This document shows, piece by piece, positions 23,346 through 34,619 of a stretch of DNA of 64,000 nucleotides. The notes beneath the pieces were generated by a model. That model made no database searches. It had not been told where the DNA came from and saw nothing but the letters and a program-made list of their open reading frames with translations. The translations under genes and the position numbers were made by a program. Source of the stretch: Podocnemis expansa (lineage: Eukaryota; Chordata; Testudines; Podocnemididae); the NCBI GenBank assembly GCA_007922195.1, contig ML681981.1, forward strand, positions 13,307,403 through 13,371,402, written 5' to 3'. Position 1 is the first letter of the stretch, and each line of letters starts with the position of its first letter.

Positions 23346-23463
23346 ATGCCTTCCCAGTTGGGTAGTATTTCATTGATCCAGATCACCATAGCACTAGCAA
23401 TATTCTCTTCTTGCTTGAATCGTTCTTTCATTATTCTTTTTCTTTTATGTGCTTCTTTAATTT
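23346..23463 (-). CDS. TBC1D12: TBC1D12 exon (helical linker before TBC)
   Basis: The 118-nt exon encodes [20 protein letters not shown] then [19 protein letters not shown] strongly charged helix (likely coiled coil) leads into the conserved W-x-x-E-I-L-P-N-W segment just upstream of the TBC domain. The acceptor is aacag and the donor gtgagt. Phases are 1 in and 2 out, both matched. Confidence 0.95.
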
Positions 23464-23906
23464 CTGTTAAATAGACAATACTTTAAAACACGATACTGTA
23501 AGAGCACTGGATTGGATAGGTAAGTCTTCTAATAGTCTCTGGATGAGGCCAAAGCTAAGAGTTCATATGCAAATGTATTTTTCATATGTCATTTTTAGAT
23601 ATCAAAAGCAGGGATTATCAAATTAGTTCTTTAAACGAACTAATAACCCAAGGCGGCAAATGATGTACAAATACACAGGCCTTCTTACAAGCCTCACTGT
23701 TAGCTTAAACTGTGGTCCTGCTTTGAAAAGTGATCATCATATAAAAATAGCAAGTCATACCTACTACACAGTTTTGGAACTCTCATTGTTGTCTGCATGC
23801 CTCTCAATTCTGTGTTCATGCATGCAATGCTCCCATCCAAGGTTGTGGTTTGGTCATTAATATCACCCATAACCAGATCATCAGTGTCACAGGTCTGGTT
23901 TACAAC

Positions 23907-24140
23907 TTCCGGAGGGGTAGCTGTGTTAGTCTAGGTCAGCAAAACAAACGGAGTCCTGTGGCACTTTTAAGATGAACCAATTTATTTGTTGCATGAGCTT
24001 TAATGGGAGAAATCCCACTTCATTAGATGCCTGAAGATTGTCTCCATCTTCAAACATCTGATGAAGTGGGATTTCTCTCATGCGACAAATAAATCTGTCT
24101 GTCTTTAAGAAGTGCTGCAAAACTCCTTGTTTATTTTGGA
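23907..24140. repeat. Fold-back repeat with hammerhead-like core (copy 2)
   Basis: The left unit (minus orientation) begins GGGGTAGCTGTGTTAGTCTA and the right unit (plus orientation) contains CATCTGATGAAGTGGG. The two units face each other around a short loop near 24.04 kb and are inverted copies with several mismatches. The right unit keeps CTGATGA, but its second stem and GAAA box are mutated (CTCATGCGA), so a functional ribozyme is unlikely here. Confidence 0.7.
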
Positions 24141-27100
24141 CCTGCTTTAGTACAGCTTGCAAGCTGCTGCAGAATTCAACTTTTACTAGGTCATCATATT
24201 CAGGGGTAGATATGCAGCACTGGATGATTGTTACTTTAGCATGATTTCTAACAAAATGTGCTTTACAATTCATGAGTTGACCAGTTGCCATTTCTTCAAA
24301 GCCCGTGTTGTCTTTTTATCAGGAGAGCTCCAACTCCTGCTATGTGAATATCTTCCTGAATAGAGTACTGTGATCAGTCTAAATAGAATCTTCTACATCC
24401 AGTTCATCTCATTTCACTCACCTCTAAAATACCAATACTGAACTGATCATTTTTCTAACTACTTGACTGTTTCCCAGTGCCTCATATGGTTCTCACATTC
24501 CAACCCCTGATTTTAGTTTTAGCTGTTAAGATCTCTTGTTTGGGCTATGAAGTTTCTCATGGAACTTTGGTCCACCCCATTTATTCAAATTCATTTGTTG
24601 TCGTAAGAGGAGAAGAAACTGCATTTCCCAAATGCTACCCACAATGGGAAGTGTCAGTAAACTGTGCACATCTATAATCCCACCTCTCCATTAATTATTC
24701 CATTGCTCATGAAAGCAAGCAACAATGTGGACACTGAATATTATCACTGGGTATCTGAGTTAAATACCTCCCTGAGACACACAGGACATTACACCTCCCA
24801 TAACTTGTTCAGACCCAATCAGACACTGCTGCATTTAACAACAGGCTGTTAACATTTTGACGCTCTCTTCAAAACTGTAAAAGAGAGAGTTGAAATAAAT
24901 GGCTAGCTAGATAACAGATTCTGAAGCCAAAGATAGCAGCTTTGAAGAGGTGGTAGTAAAAATATAGCAAAGACAGTAGTATAGTCCAAAGATTCTGCAA
25001 GAAAAAGATATTCCCCCAAATGTATATATTGCAGCTATCTCACTGACTTTAATTTTGTATTTAACCATATTTGTTTCATTATTCTCTATTTGAACCTAAA
25101 TCCAACCCTAGTAATAAGGTTGTTTTGACTCTGCTGAGTCAATGAAAGGAAAAGCACAATAGCAGCTCATTTTTTGTCGCTGAGGTTAGTGGACGTGACA
25201 CATACAAAAGTAACAGCTCTGTCTAGCAAGGAGGTACTATTTTTAGTCACTTTTCAGAGTAGACAGTCCCTTACAGTATAATTCCACAAACAATTAAATG
25301 TTTGTACATTAACATACTGCTTTCATATTTGAATATAGAAGAGGTACACTGGTACAAGCAAGCATCTTTAAAAAACATGAAAGACTCGTGATTTTTATAA
25401 AAAGATAGGACTCAATCATATCCTCTGAAGAAATACTAAAGAACAGAATAAGAAACATTGCTACTTCCTCTTCAGCCATCATGCATGTTCCCAAACAGCA
25501 GATCACAATCCCAAGAGACCTCTTTGTCCAACTACATTCAGAAAGCAATTAACTGTTCATTCTGTAGCAGTTTAAATACTTCAGAAAGAATAGGGCTCAA
25601 CAGCTATTGCTGGCTTTCATATTTTAAAAAATTTTAAATAGTATGGGATTTCTCCTCAATCCATGAGTGGTATAGTACTATATTGTTTAAGTGTTTGTAT
25701 TAAAATTATCTCAAAAGGAAACTACCAGGAAGCACACACAAGCAAAAAGCTCTCTCTTCTTACATACAGTAAAGTCCCTGACAAACCAGGAAATGGTCAT
25801 CTATCTTAGATGTTTAGAACATCAGAATTTTAAATTAATCTTCAGAGAAGCTCCAGAGGACTTAAATCATCTACTTAAAGGTTACAGGCTATTACAAATT
25901 TCCAAGTTAATTAAATAGAGCCAGTAGTTTGGACCAAAAGAAATCTGATTACAATGAATACAAATAGAAGCACTCCTTTAGTTCTATTAGCACCCCTGTA
26001 TATAGCAGAATGAGCCACATTTACAGGATACAATGGTGTCCACCTCTCATTTACAATTTTACCTGAAAGCAAAAACAGACATTCATATGGTACTATTTCA
26101 GCCAGTGTCACAAGATATTTACATGCCAGATACACAAAACATGCATGTGTCCCTTCATCTTCGGCCATGAATCCAGAAGACATGTTTCTGAATGCTTCCA
26201 TGCTGATAATGGCCATTACAAAAAACAAAAACAAAACAAACAAACAAAAAAAAAACACACACCCGTTAGTTAAATTTGTGACAACTTCTTGGGGAAGAAT
26301 TGTACCTCTCCTGTTCTGTGGCTTTACCCACATTCTACCATACATTTTGGGTTACGGCAGTCTCAGATGACAACCCAACATAATGGCCAAACGTGTTGTT
26401 CACTTTAAGAACACTTTCAGTACAGATTTCACAAAGAGACAACAAAGGTATCAATGTGAGATTTCTGAAGATAGCTACACCACTCAAACTAAGGCTTAAG
26501 AATCTCAAGTGTCTTCCACATTTCATCCCTCTCAAATTTTGGAATGTACTGTTGCAAGTCTTAAAAAACCAACAGACTGATGCAGAAACTAAAGAGCCCA
26601 AGCCATCAGAAAAGAAAATTAATCTTCTGCTGGTAATATTTGACTCCAAAGTTGAAAGTTAACACAGGTCAGTCCACTTTGCTTTGGATCATTATGGAGC
26701 AAAACCTATCAGCATGGAAGCATGTCCTCCAAAAAGGTGGTAGAAGCATGAAGGGGCATGTGGGTATTTTAGCATATCTAGACATGCAAATACCTGTTCT
26801 CACTTTCAGGTAGCATTGTAAACAAGATAGGGGCAGCATTATCTCCTGTAAATGTAAATAAACTCATCTGTCTTAAGCAATTAGTTGAACAAGAAGTAGA
26901 ACTGAGTAAACTTGTAGGGATCTGAAGTTTTACATTCTTTTATTTGAGTGCAGGTTTGGGCACCACCATTCTAAATCCACTTTCAGCTATTCTGTTTTCT
27001 GAAACTTTCATCTATTTGCATTAATTTATTTTTAAAAACAGGCTCCATCTCTTAAAAGGAGAGGAGGATAAAGGATCTTTTTAATTACAGTAAAAAAATT

Positions 27101-27404
27101 TTTGTTTTATAAAAGTCATGAATAGCTGAATGGTTTTACAGTAAGATAATTCTGCTTTTTATACAATCAAGAAATAGTGGAATGGTATTACTTAAGCATA
27201 TTTTAAAAGCTTTTTTAAAAGAAGTTTAAAACAGAAAGCTCTAGTACTGAAATGACTGATGGTAAAATATTGAAGTTTGGCCTGGCATTGAGAATCATTG
27301 TGTCACTGAACAATATGGTATTCTGATCAAACAATCTGGATTCAGTTGTATCAATAGCACTGATAATTTGACATTCCAGTGAAGTGTCTTTTTTTTAATT
27401 TTAA

Positions 27405-27700
27405 AAGGGATAGCCGTGTTAGTCTAGTCCAGTGAAAAACAAGGAGTTGTGTGGCACTTTAAGACTAAACAGATTTATTTTTTGCATGAGCTTTCGTGGG
27501 AGAAGATCCCACTTCCTCAGATGCTTCGAAGATGGGTGAACTTACAAAAAGGAATGAAACTAAATGCAAGGGGGTGTTTTACATCCTATGTAAGTTCACC
27601 CATCTTCGAAGCATCTGAGGAAGTGGGATCTTCTCCCACGAAAGCTCATGCAAAAAATAAATCTGTTAGTCTTAAAGTGCCACACAAAACTTTTTTTAAG
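27405..27700. repeat. Near-perfect palindrome with two hammerhead-like cores (copy 3)
   Basis: Arms 27447-27546 and 27589-27687 are reverse complements over about 100 bases. The only difference I find is one T missing from the right arm. The loop is 42 nt. Each arm, read in its own sense, contains GCATCTGAGGAA, GTGGG, a loop, CCCAC, GAAA, GCTC and ATGC. This fits a hammerhead with a 4-bp stem I (GCAT/ATGC), a 5-bp stem II and an almost absent stem III, plus one extra A before stem II. The left flank carries the family head GGGATAGCCGTGTTAGTCTA. Confidence 0.85.
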
Positions 27701-29035
27701 CCACTTTTTATTGAAACTAAGGTAAGCTATACAGCACATTATCTAGCATGCACTAGGCCATGCACACTAGAGTAATACATGTGAAATGTGACATTTCATC
27801 AAATGTGAATCATGCCATGCACAGTTAATAAAAACAGGACTCCTCAGCTCACATAGTGTGCCCTCTGCAAGATATACAATGAATGGGACAAAGTTCTTCA
27901 GTCTCTTGCCTTATCCACTAAACCATTTAGAAGTGCAAGCAATGGAGATCTATCCTTGATCTCCATATGTCTTGCAAGGTCAAACACTGCAAGTCCTAAT
28001 AATCATGAGAGAGGCGCTCCTTAACATAGGATAGGACAGGACAGGACATTCTGATAATGTCTAGCTTTCTTTTTTTTTTTTTTTTTTTTTTGAAAAAAAG
28101 TCTGAGGAAATTAAAAGCCACATTAAAAGTTGCATGGTTAAGCACTGACAAGTCAGAACCGCTGAAACCAAGTATGCATGAATTTAATGCTATCCGTTGT
28201 GAACACTTTCAACTTTGGGGCGGGGGGGGGGCAGGGGTGGTGCAGCCTTTTTAAAGAACATTTTGTTTGATACTCAGGCACTGCAGAAGCCCTTGCATCA
28301 TCCACTGTGCATTTTCCATACAACTTACTCTCATGGACTGGAATACCCACAACAGTGCATAATACTGCAAGATGCTATACTTGTATTTATGATCATAGGA
28401 AAAATGTATAACCATAGCTTATGGTGAGAATGCACACACCTACCTATCACACTATTTTACAGGCAAGTCAAGGTCTTATAGATACTATCTTGTGGTTTAC
28501 ATATTTAGAACAACATTTTGTTTTGATGATCTGATATTAAAGAATGTCAAAAATAAATGTGAGGTGCAAAAGTGAAGTCTTCAATATGCACATGAACAAG
28601 CTGGAGTTTGCATTTGAAGTTTTTTGAAGTTCCTTGTCATTCACAAATGCTGCATGTGCCCTTTTGAAGATCTCTCCCTTAATAATCAAGCAACAGCAAT
28701 TATGACAGTAGTGCTAGGGCAGCTGGGAAGATTTAAGCATCCATGAAGTTTCCGGCACATCATACTCCATAAAATGTTAAATCAAGTATCCTCCAATGAG
28801 TTTGAGACTACATTCAATGTTAAGAATCCACTTAAATTTCACCACTGTTGTAAACTGAGAAGGTTACAAGTTAGGACTGGTATGCTAGTTTTAAACTAAG
28901 TATGCCTGAATGTTTTGGAGCACAACTATTAGCTCAGAAGCATAGTCTTTGATATAAATACTGGCCTAGAAGCTAAAAGTATCATTCTCTCATTTTTGTT
29001 ACAGAAGACAGAATAATTATAGTTAGCTAACCTAC

Positions 29036-29118
29036 CTCGCTTTTTCGCCTCTGCCACCATTTCATCATATTCTTGTCTGTGACGTAAAGCCTCTTCTAAG
29101 GATTTGGCGGGAAGATTC
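29036..29118 (-). CDS. TBC1D12: TBC1D12 exon (NLPAKS... segment)
   Basis: The 83-nt exon completes a serine codon and encodes [20 protein letters not shown] then VAEAKKR, leaving one base of a glutamate codon. This is the charged helical region upstream of the TBC domain, conserved between TBC1D12 and TBC1D14. The acceptor is ttcag and the donor gtaggt. Phases are 2 in and 1 out, matching both neighbours. Confidence 0.95.
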
Positions 29119-31111
29119 CTGAAAACAAGTAATTTCTAAGTTCAATAAATAAGACATTCTGGACCATTTCAAGACAGATTGGCTGGTTTCTCTCATTCCT
29201 TTTTATGGTGAATTTAGAAGGTGTAAATATTACATCTCTGAATGTCAACAGTGGAAATGAAGTCCACTATGCATATACACAGATGTTTCACTAATCTACC
29301 AGACAAGTATTTTTGCATGAATTGACTCATGCACCCTACTGTTAGTGAAGACACTAAGTAGCTTGATATCAAATGGAGCAAGAGCAAGGAACAGAACCCA
29401 TGTCTCCCAACCATCAAACCAGTTCCAAAGTCATAAAACCATCCTTTCCCTCAACCCAATTGCTGAGAAACAACCTCCAAGATAGAGGCAATCCATGCCT
29501 GACCCAATCATTGTTCTCTGCTGAAACTGATAAGTTTGTCAAACACTACCACATGTACTGCCATTTTTTATGTGATGGACCCAAAAATATCCCTTAAGAA
29601 CCAGCTTATCACTACAATGCAATTGTCACTATAGTTCAGTAAACCTCTATCAAGACACAAAGTATTATATTATTGTTAAATTCGGTACTTTGCTATGAAC
29701 CATAGGCCTTACATATGACAACATATTTTAGGTCTTGCCAATAAGCTGTTTCTATTTATAAACTTCCATGTATAACCAACACCTGCTGAAGTACAGGCAA
29801 AGAAAGAGCCACAGTGGCAGGCTAAGAAAACATATGCAGAATTGCCTTCATGAAGATGCAAAATTAATTTCATTGGGTCATGCTTGAACATCAGGGTTTT
29901 GTTTTTTGTTTTTTTTTTCAATTAGAAACACTTTTGCTCATCTAGAACAAAAGTTGTTTTTTTTTAATTTGTGCAACCTCAAAGTTATTATGGAGCATTT
30001 AATGACATACAGGAAGCTCTATATGACATTAAAGCATTTACTCTATACTTCATGTTTCATGGATAGTTTTTGTTCACATATTGAGAGAAGATACTATAAC
30101 TTTATTGTCCCACACCAAAAGATTTAGCCTGCATACATCTGGGAAAATCAGAACACTAACAACTGATGGTAGGAATTTGCCAGAGGTCTAATGTGGAACT
30201 GTATCAATGCATGTTAACTTTATCAATTGGAAAAATACTAAGACAGTCAAGTGATGGATTAGAATACAGAACAAATAATCAGAGAGGATTATATACTGGT
30301 CCTTCAACTATTATCTTCCTAAATGATTACTTTTAACTGTATTAGTATATTTCAAAGTTAATGCTAGCTTGTGTAATACTCTGCCACATGGTAACAGCAT
30401 GGTAGTATAGAAATAACCTTTAACTTCTTAGCTGTTTGGAAACAATAAGAAGTGATCTCTACCTCCACAAAGGGAGGTGGACAGTTAGTCATATTTTAGC
30501 ACACCCATGAATGAAAAACAGTATTCTAGTCTGAAGACTGCCTTAAGATAAATACTAAACCTTAAGATAAATGTTGAGACAGAGCAAATGTGTTGGACAA
30601 GACACTAGTTACAAAGGTTAATATGGTATCTTGCATTCCCACCTCAGGAAGGCAAGAGTCTTCTTTTGCTGGGCAAGCAGCAGCATGGGCTTGATTACCT
30701 CCTGATTTCTTTACTGCCAGAGAGAATTAGAAATTCTGATTTCAAAGTGAGTAGAGGGTGGAGTAGGTGGGGAATTTAGTAACCTAATTCAACCTAGCTT
30801 TATTTTGTTTTGGCTACTCTATCAACTGAATAAATAAATACTTTTAACGTGACTAGATTTGCTAAAATAGACAAAGTTTAAACTCATTTTTGGCAAATAT
30901 ATAATCAACTCATACATCTAGAAAATTAAGTATTGATATGCAGTATAAAGAAATGAATAAAGATTATATAAACATAGAAATGCTGACTAGAGGTAGAAAG
31001 CACTTACATGAACCGTCAGGATAGCTTTTATACACATCACATCACCTACTTTTATGCTTCATGCAATTGAGTAAGACGTCCATATATTGTAACAGATGAA
31101 AAATATAAAAT

Positions 31112-31368
31112 GGTTACTGACCTTTTGCAACTGTTCTTCAAGATGTGTTGCTCATGCCCATTCCACACTAGATGTGCGAGGGTGAACATTAATGGCTACT
31201 GGCTACCTGCTATGGCACTCCACACTCATGCATTTGTGTGAGAGCTGCCACTAGCCTCGTGCCATCTCAGTTCTTTCTTACCAGCAGCACCAATGGTGGG
31301 GATTGAAGGTAGGGAAATGGAAGAAAGCAACATCTCAAAGAACAGTTATGAAAGGTCAGTAACAATTT
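31112..31368. repeat. Terminal fold-back of DIRS A
   Basis: The block at 31112-31155 (GACCTTTTGCAACTGTTCTT then CAAGATGTGTTGCT) returns inverted at 31326-31368 (AGCAACATCTCAAAGAACAG then TTATGAAAGGTCAGTAAC). The two enclose about 170 bases that contain TCTCAGTTCTTTCTTACCAG. A corresponding fold-back of similar size closes DIRS B. It probably corresponds to the inverted-repeat structures used by DIRS elements for circle formation, with arms now diverged. Confidence 0.65.
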
Positions 31369-31379
31369 CTTCCTTCTTC

Positions 31380-32305
31380 AAGCACTTGTTCATGGCCATT
31401 CCATGCCAAGTGACTGACAAAAAGCATTACTGGAGGTGGCACACTAACTCCAAGCCCAATCTGCAGCACTGCTATGCTGAAGTTGGCATCATCCCAGGCC
31501 AGCTGTATGATGGTGTAATGGGATGTGAAGATATGGATCAAAGACCTGATAGTGGCTCTAACAGAGGCCTCAGATTGGCACCTGTGCCAGAAACACTGAG
31601 GATGAGGCTTGCACCCTGGTAGAATAGGTTGTAATGATCTCTGACAGAGGCACCTTTACTTGCTCATATCAGAACTTCATGAAGGAGATTAGCCACAAGG
31701 CGATCCTGTGGGAGGAAACCAGCAGATCTTTCATCCATTCTGCCAAAGCAGCTAAGAGCTGGGTGGACTTATGGAAGAATTTAGTCCTTATAATAAAGAA
31801 AGCAAGCCAAGGCCCATCTAACATCTGAGGAACGTCATCCAGATTCCTCATTAGATCTATATGGTTTTGGACAGAACACTGGAAGGAATATGCCCTGGTT
31901 ATTGTAAAACTGCAACACCACCAACCTTCAATAGAAAAATGGGGGGAGGGGAGGGCATCACAGCTGGATCTTGTCCTTACAGAACACCGTATACAGTGGT
32001 TCATAGTGAACACTGATCTTGGAGACCCTTCATACCAAGGAAATCACAACTAGCAAGCTACCTTCCATGAAAGGAGCAATAGAGAGCAGGCAGCCAAAAG
32101 TTCAGAAGAGGGACCCATAAAAAGTCTTGATAAAACTAGGTTTAGGTCCCACTGAGGTGTAGGATCCCTGACTTGGACGTTAAGTCTCTTCAGGCTTTTA
32201 AGGAATCTGATCATCATGTCATTGGGAGGTGTGGGGGACTGATAGACCTTGAAGCAGAGGATGAAAAGCCAAAATGGCTAACAAGTGAATCTTCAATAAG
32301 AAGTC
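31380..32305 (-). pseudogene. DIRS A tyrosine recombinase remnant
   Basis: Minus-strand translation gives TPQWDLNLVLSRL, then LLLLSWKVACLLVVISLV, a stop where the catalytic ARR is expected, then RVS. Further on, YSTRVQASSSVFLAQVPI replaces the usual HSTR box region and is followed by a HYQVFDPYLH segment. The order matches the YR of DIRS B (38.5-39.2 kb), but it contains several stops and the HxxR histidine is a tyrosine. It is a dead copy. Confidence 0.65.
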
Positions 32306-32313
32306 TTCTAGAC

Positions 32314-33751
32314 CAGTGGTTCCCAACCAGTGTGCCACGGCAACACCCAAAGTGTGCCGTGAGCATCCCCTAGAGCTGGAGTTAAAGTTCTTTCCCTGCT
32401 GAGCCCAACCTTGTGGGCTGTGCAGGGCTGGGAAAAGGCAAGAGGCACTGGAACACAGTTCCAGGCAATGCTCCCTGTAAGCTGCGCTGGCGCGCTGCAG
32501 CTGCCAGCTCAGAAAAGGCTGCAGGCAGCGCATGGCCGGCAGCCAGAGTCCTTCAAACAGAGCTCCTGTGGAGCAGGGAGTTTTGAAAACTCCCGCCCAG
32601 AGAAGCTCTAACGGAACATGCCCAGAAAATCTGAGCATGCTCCGTAGAGCTTCTCTGGCCCAGGAGTTATGGCTGGGCCCTGCCGCTCCAGTCCAGCCCC
32701 AAGGTAAGTTTGTGGGGGGGGCTGCTGCCGGGAGTGGGGGGCAAGTGGGGGGATGCCGCCAGGAGCAGGGAGGGATGCACAGTGGGCAGCAGGAGTTGCT
32801 CAGCTGCCCTCTCCCTGTAGGGGCAACATTGGTTCCAGAGCCCCCTATTTTTAGGCAGGCAGCACTCCAGCCCCCCTAAAAATAAAGGAAGGCACCAGAA
32901 TGCAGAGTTCCAGGGTTCCCCCTAAAAATAGCAGGAGCAACCCCAACACAGCATTTGAGTGGCTCCACCTTAAACCCTGCTCCACCTTAACCCAGCCAGC
33001 AGAGAGGTGGGAGGCTGGTACTGTGTGAATCTCCCTGTGCAGGGCAGAGCATTTTGTGTCAGCCAGCCTGCAAACAGCCCAGATGAGGGCTTTGAGGTGC
33101 TGCTGGGGGTTGTGTGGGGCTGGTGTGTGTAACAGAGATGTGTGGGAGTGGATGTGTAGCAGAGGGTGTGTAGCAGGGGGGTGGGGCGGCTGGGGTTGGA
33201 GGCCTGGTTCTGGCCCCTGCAGTGATGGGAGGGTCCATCCACAGGCAGCAGGGGGCTGGGGGAGGGGAGGATGGGACCCACTGGGTAGGAGGGAGCAGCA
33301 GTGGGGTGAGGATTTGCCCTGGCTGGCAGGGAGCCACTGTGGAGAAGAGAAGTGGGTGCTGCGCCATGCTCCCCTGCCTGACCGTCCCACTCCCCAGGTT
33401 CCCCTCTGCCGCCCCCCCCCCCAAGCCATTCTTGTTCTCCCTTCCTCTCTCGCCACCCTTGTGCTGTTCCTCACATGACTGCCCTTGTCTTCTTTTACCA
33501 CCCCTGCCCTGCTCCCCACACTCACTCCTGCCACAGCACACAACTCCTGACCTCCTGTGTTTTGCCACCCCTGCTCTGCTACCCCTACTCCCCCAACATA
33601 GCACTATTTCTGAAACTGTGCTGTGGTTCATGAATACTCATAAGTAATTTAAGTTAATTTGAATATTGGTGAGTTTTTTAATGGTAGTGTACCTTGAAAA
33701 ATTTGAAGGTATCAAGGTGTGCCATGGCAGAGAAAAGGTTGGGAACCACTG
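32314..33751. mobile_element. hAT transposon (outer), inserted in DIRS A
   Basis: Termini CAGTGGTTCCCAACC and GGTTGGGAACCACTG are perfect inverted repeats. The flanking 8-bp duplication TTCTAGAC is exact (32306-32313 and 33752-33759), which is diagnostic of hAT insertion. The 1438-bp interior holds a second hAT, then a GC-rich, low-complexity stretch (32.85-33.6 kb) that gives long but meaningless open frames on both strands. No transposase is recognised, so it is non-autonomous. Confidence 0.88.
32466..32831. mobile_element. hAT transposon nested inside another hAT
   Basis: It starts CAATGCTCCCTGTAAGC and ends GGGGCAACATTG. The flanking 8-mers GTTCCAGG (32458-32465) and GTTCCAGA (32832-32839) match at 7 of 8 bases. 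It is closely related to the element at 42108-42519: both share CTGTGGAGCAGGGAGTTTTG, GAGCATGCTCCGTAGAGC and TCCAGTCCAGCCCCAAGGTA. Total length is 366 bp, with no coding capacity. Confidence 0.85.
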
Positions 33752-33759
33752 TTCTAGAC

Positions 33760-34612
33760 CTTGAGATTTAACATACAACTAATCATCAAATATAGACTAA
33801 ATTCAAGTCTAATAAGTGGGATTTTTCTCACTCAAAAACCAAACAGAAGAATCTCTTCTATTTGGCCAGATATGCTATCTACTGCCCATCAGGACTTGCT
33901 GAACCTGAGTTAAGCAAGATTGCTTGTCAGCATTTAGCCACTCAGCCATCATATGCTACAATGTTAGATCTGAGTGCAGAAGATGGCTGTGGTTCTGGGA
34001 AAGGAGGCCTGGCCACAGTGGCAGTTCCAGCAGGGTTGCAGTTGGCAGCTCTAGTAGTGTGCCAAACACCAGTGCTGGTGTGATCACATGGGCGTTATTA
34101 GGATCTCGTTCACATTGCTGTGCTTGATCTCCTTCAGGATACTGTGGATCAGTGGTATTGGCAAGAAAGCATACATGACAGCTCCTGCCCATGGGAGAAA
34201 GAAGGCATCAAATAGATAGCCCTTGCTAAGGCCATGGATTGAGCAAAACTTGCAGCACCTTCTTGTTCTACCTGTATGCAGGGTGAAACTGGGGAGTCCC
34301 CCACTTTTGGAAGATTATGCCAGCGATATCTGCTGAAGTGTCCGCTTCTGGCAAAACAACAAGGACCTGCTGAGAAGGCCTGCTAGCATATTCGTGGTGT
34401 CCTAGAAATGTGAAGCCATGACATGAATGTTTTCCACGGTGAAATATCACAAACAAAGAATCTCCTGACATGAAGCTGAAGAACTGGTTCCGCCTTACTT
34501 GTTGATATAGAACATCACAGTGGATACTGCCTGTTAGAAAAAGGACCACTTCGCCTACCACATAGGGAGGAAATACTTGGAAAGCTAGACTTGTTGTCTT
34601 GAGCTCTCTGGA
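33760..34612 (-). pseudogene. DIRS A RNase H region remnant
   Basis: Minus-strand translation near 34.6-34.3 kb gives NSRELKTTSLAFQVF, VLFLTGSIHCDVLYQQ and WGTPQFHPAYRQ. These correspond to ELRAI, LTDNTTAVFY and the WGxPxxDxF blocks of DIRS B's RNase H. The active-site TDN has become TGS. Sequence upstream in the element is cut off at about 34.61 kb by the CR1. Plus-strand frames here are shadows. Confidence 0.6.
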
Positions 34613-34619
34613 ATTTGTG

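Larger units (their letters stand above)
23464..29035 (-). other. TBC1D12: TBC1D12 intron with two fold-back repeats
   Basis: This 5.6-kb intron holds two copies of the hammerhead-like fold-back repeat (23.91-24.14 and 27.41-27.70 kb). It also has a CA/A-rich stretch (26.22-26.27 kb), a short GGACA pentamer run near 28.03 kb, a T20 run near 28.07-28.09 kb and a G-rich run near 28.22 kb. The remainder looks unique. Confidence 0.7.

Noticed and set aside
24560..24660. A ZNF143/Staf-like promoter element near CTGCATTTCCCAAATGC
   Set aside because: The match is partial, lies mid-intron without CpG enrichment and has no associated first exon.
32851..33647. Long frames of 100-230 codons on both strands
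   Set aside because: They fall inside a non-autonomous hAT with C/G-rich tandem-like sequence, overlap each other in several frames and encode proline-, glycine- and serine-rich text without motifs.
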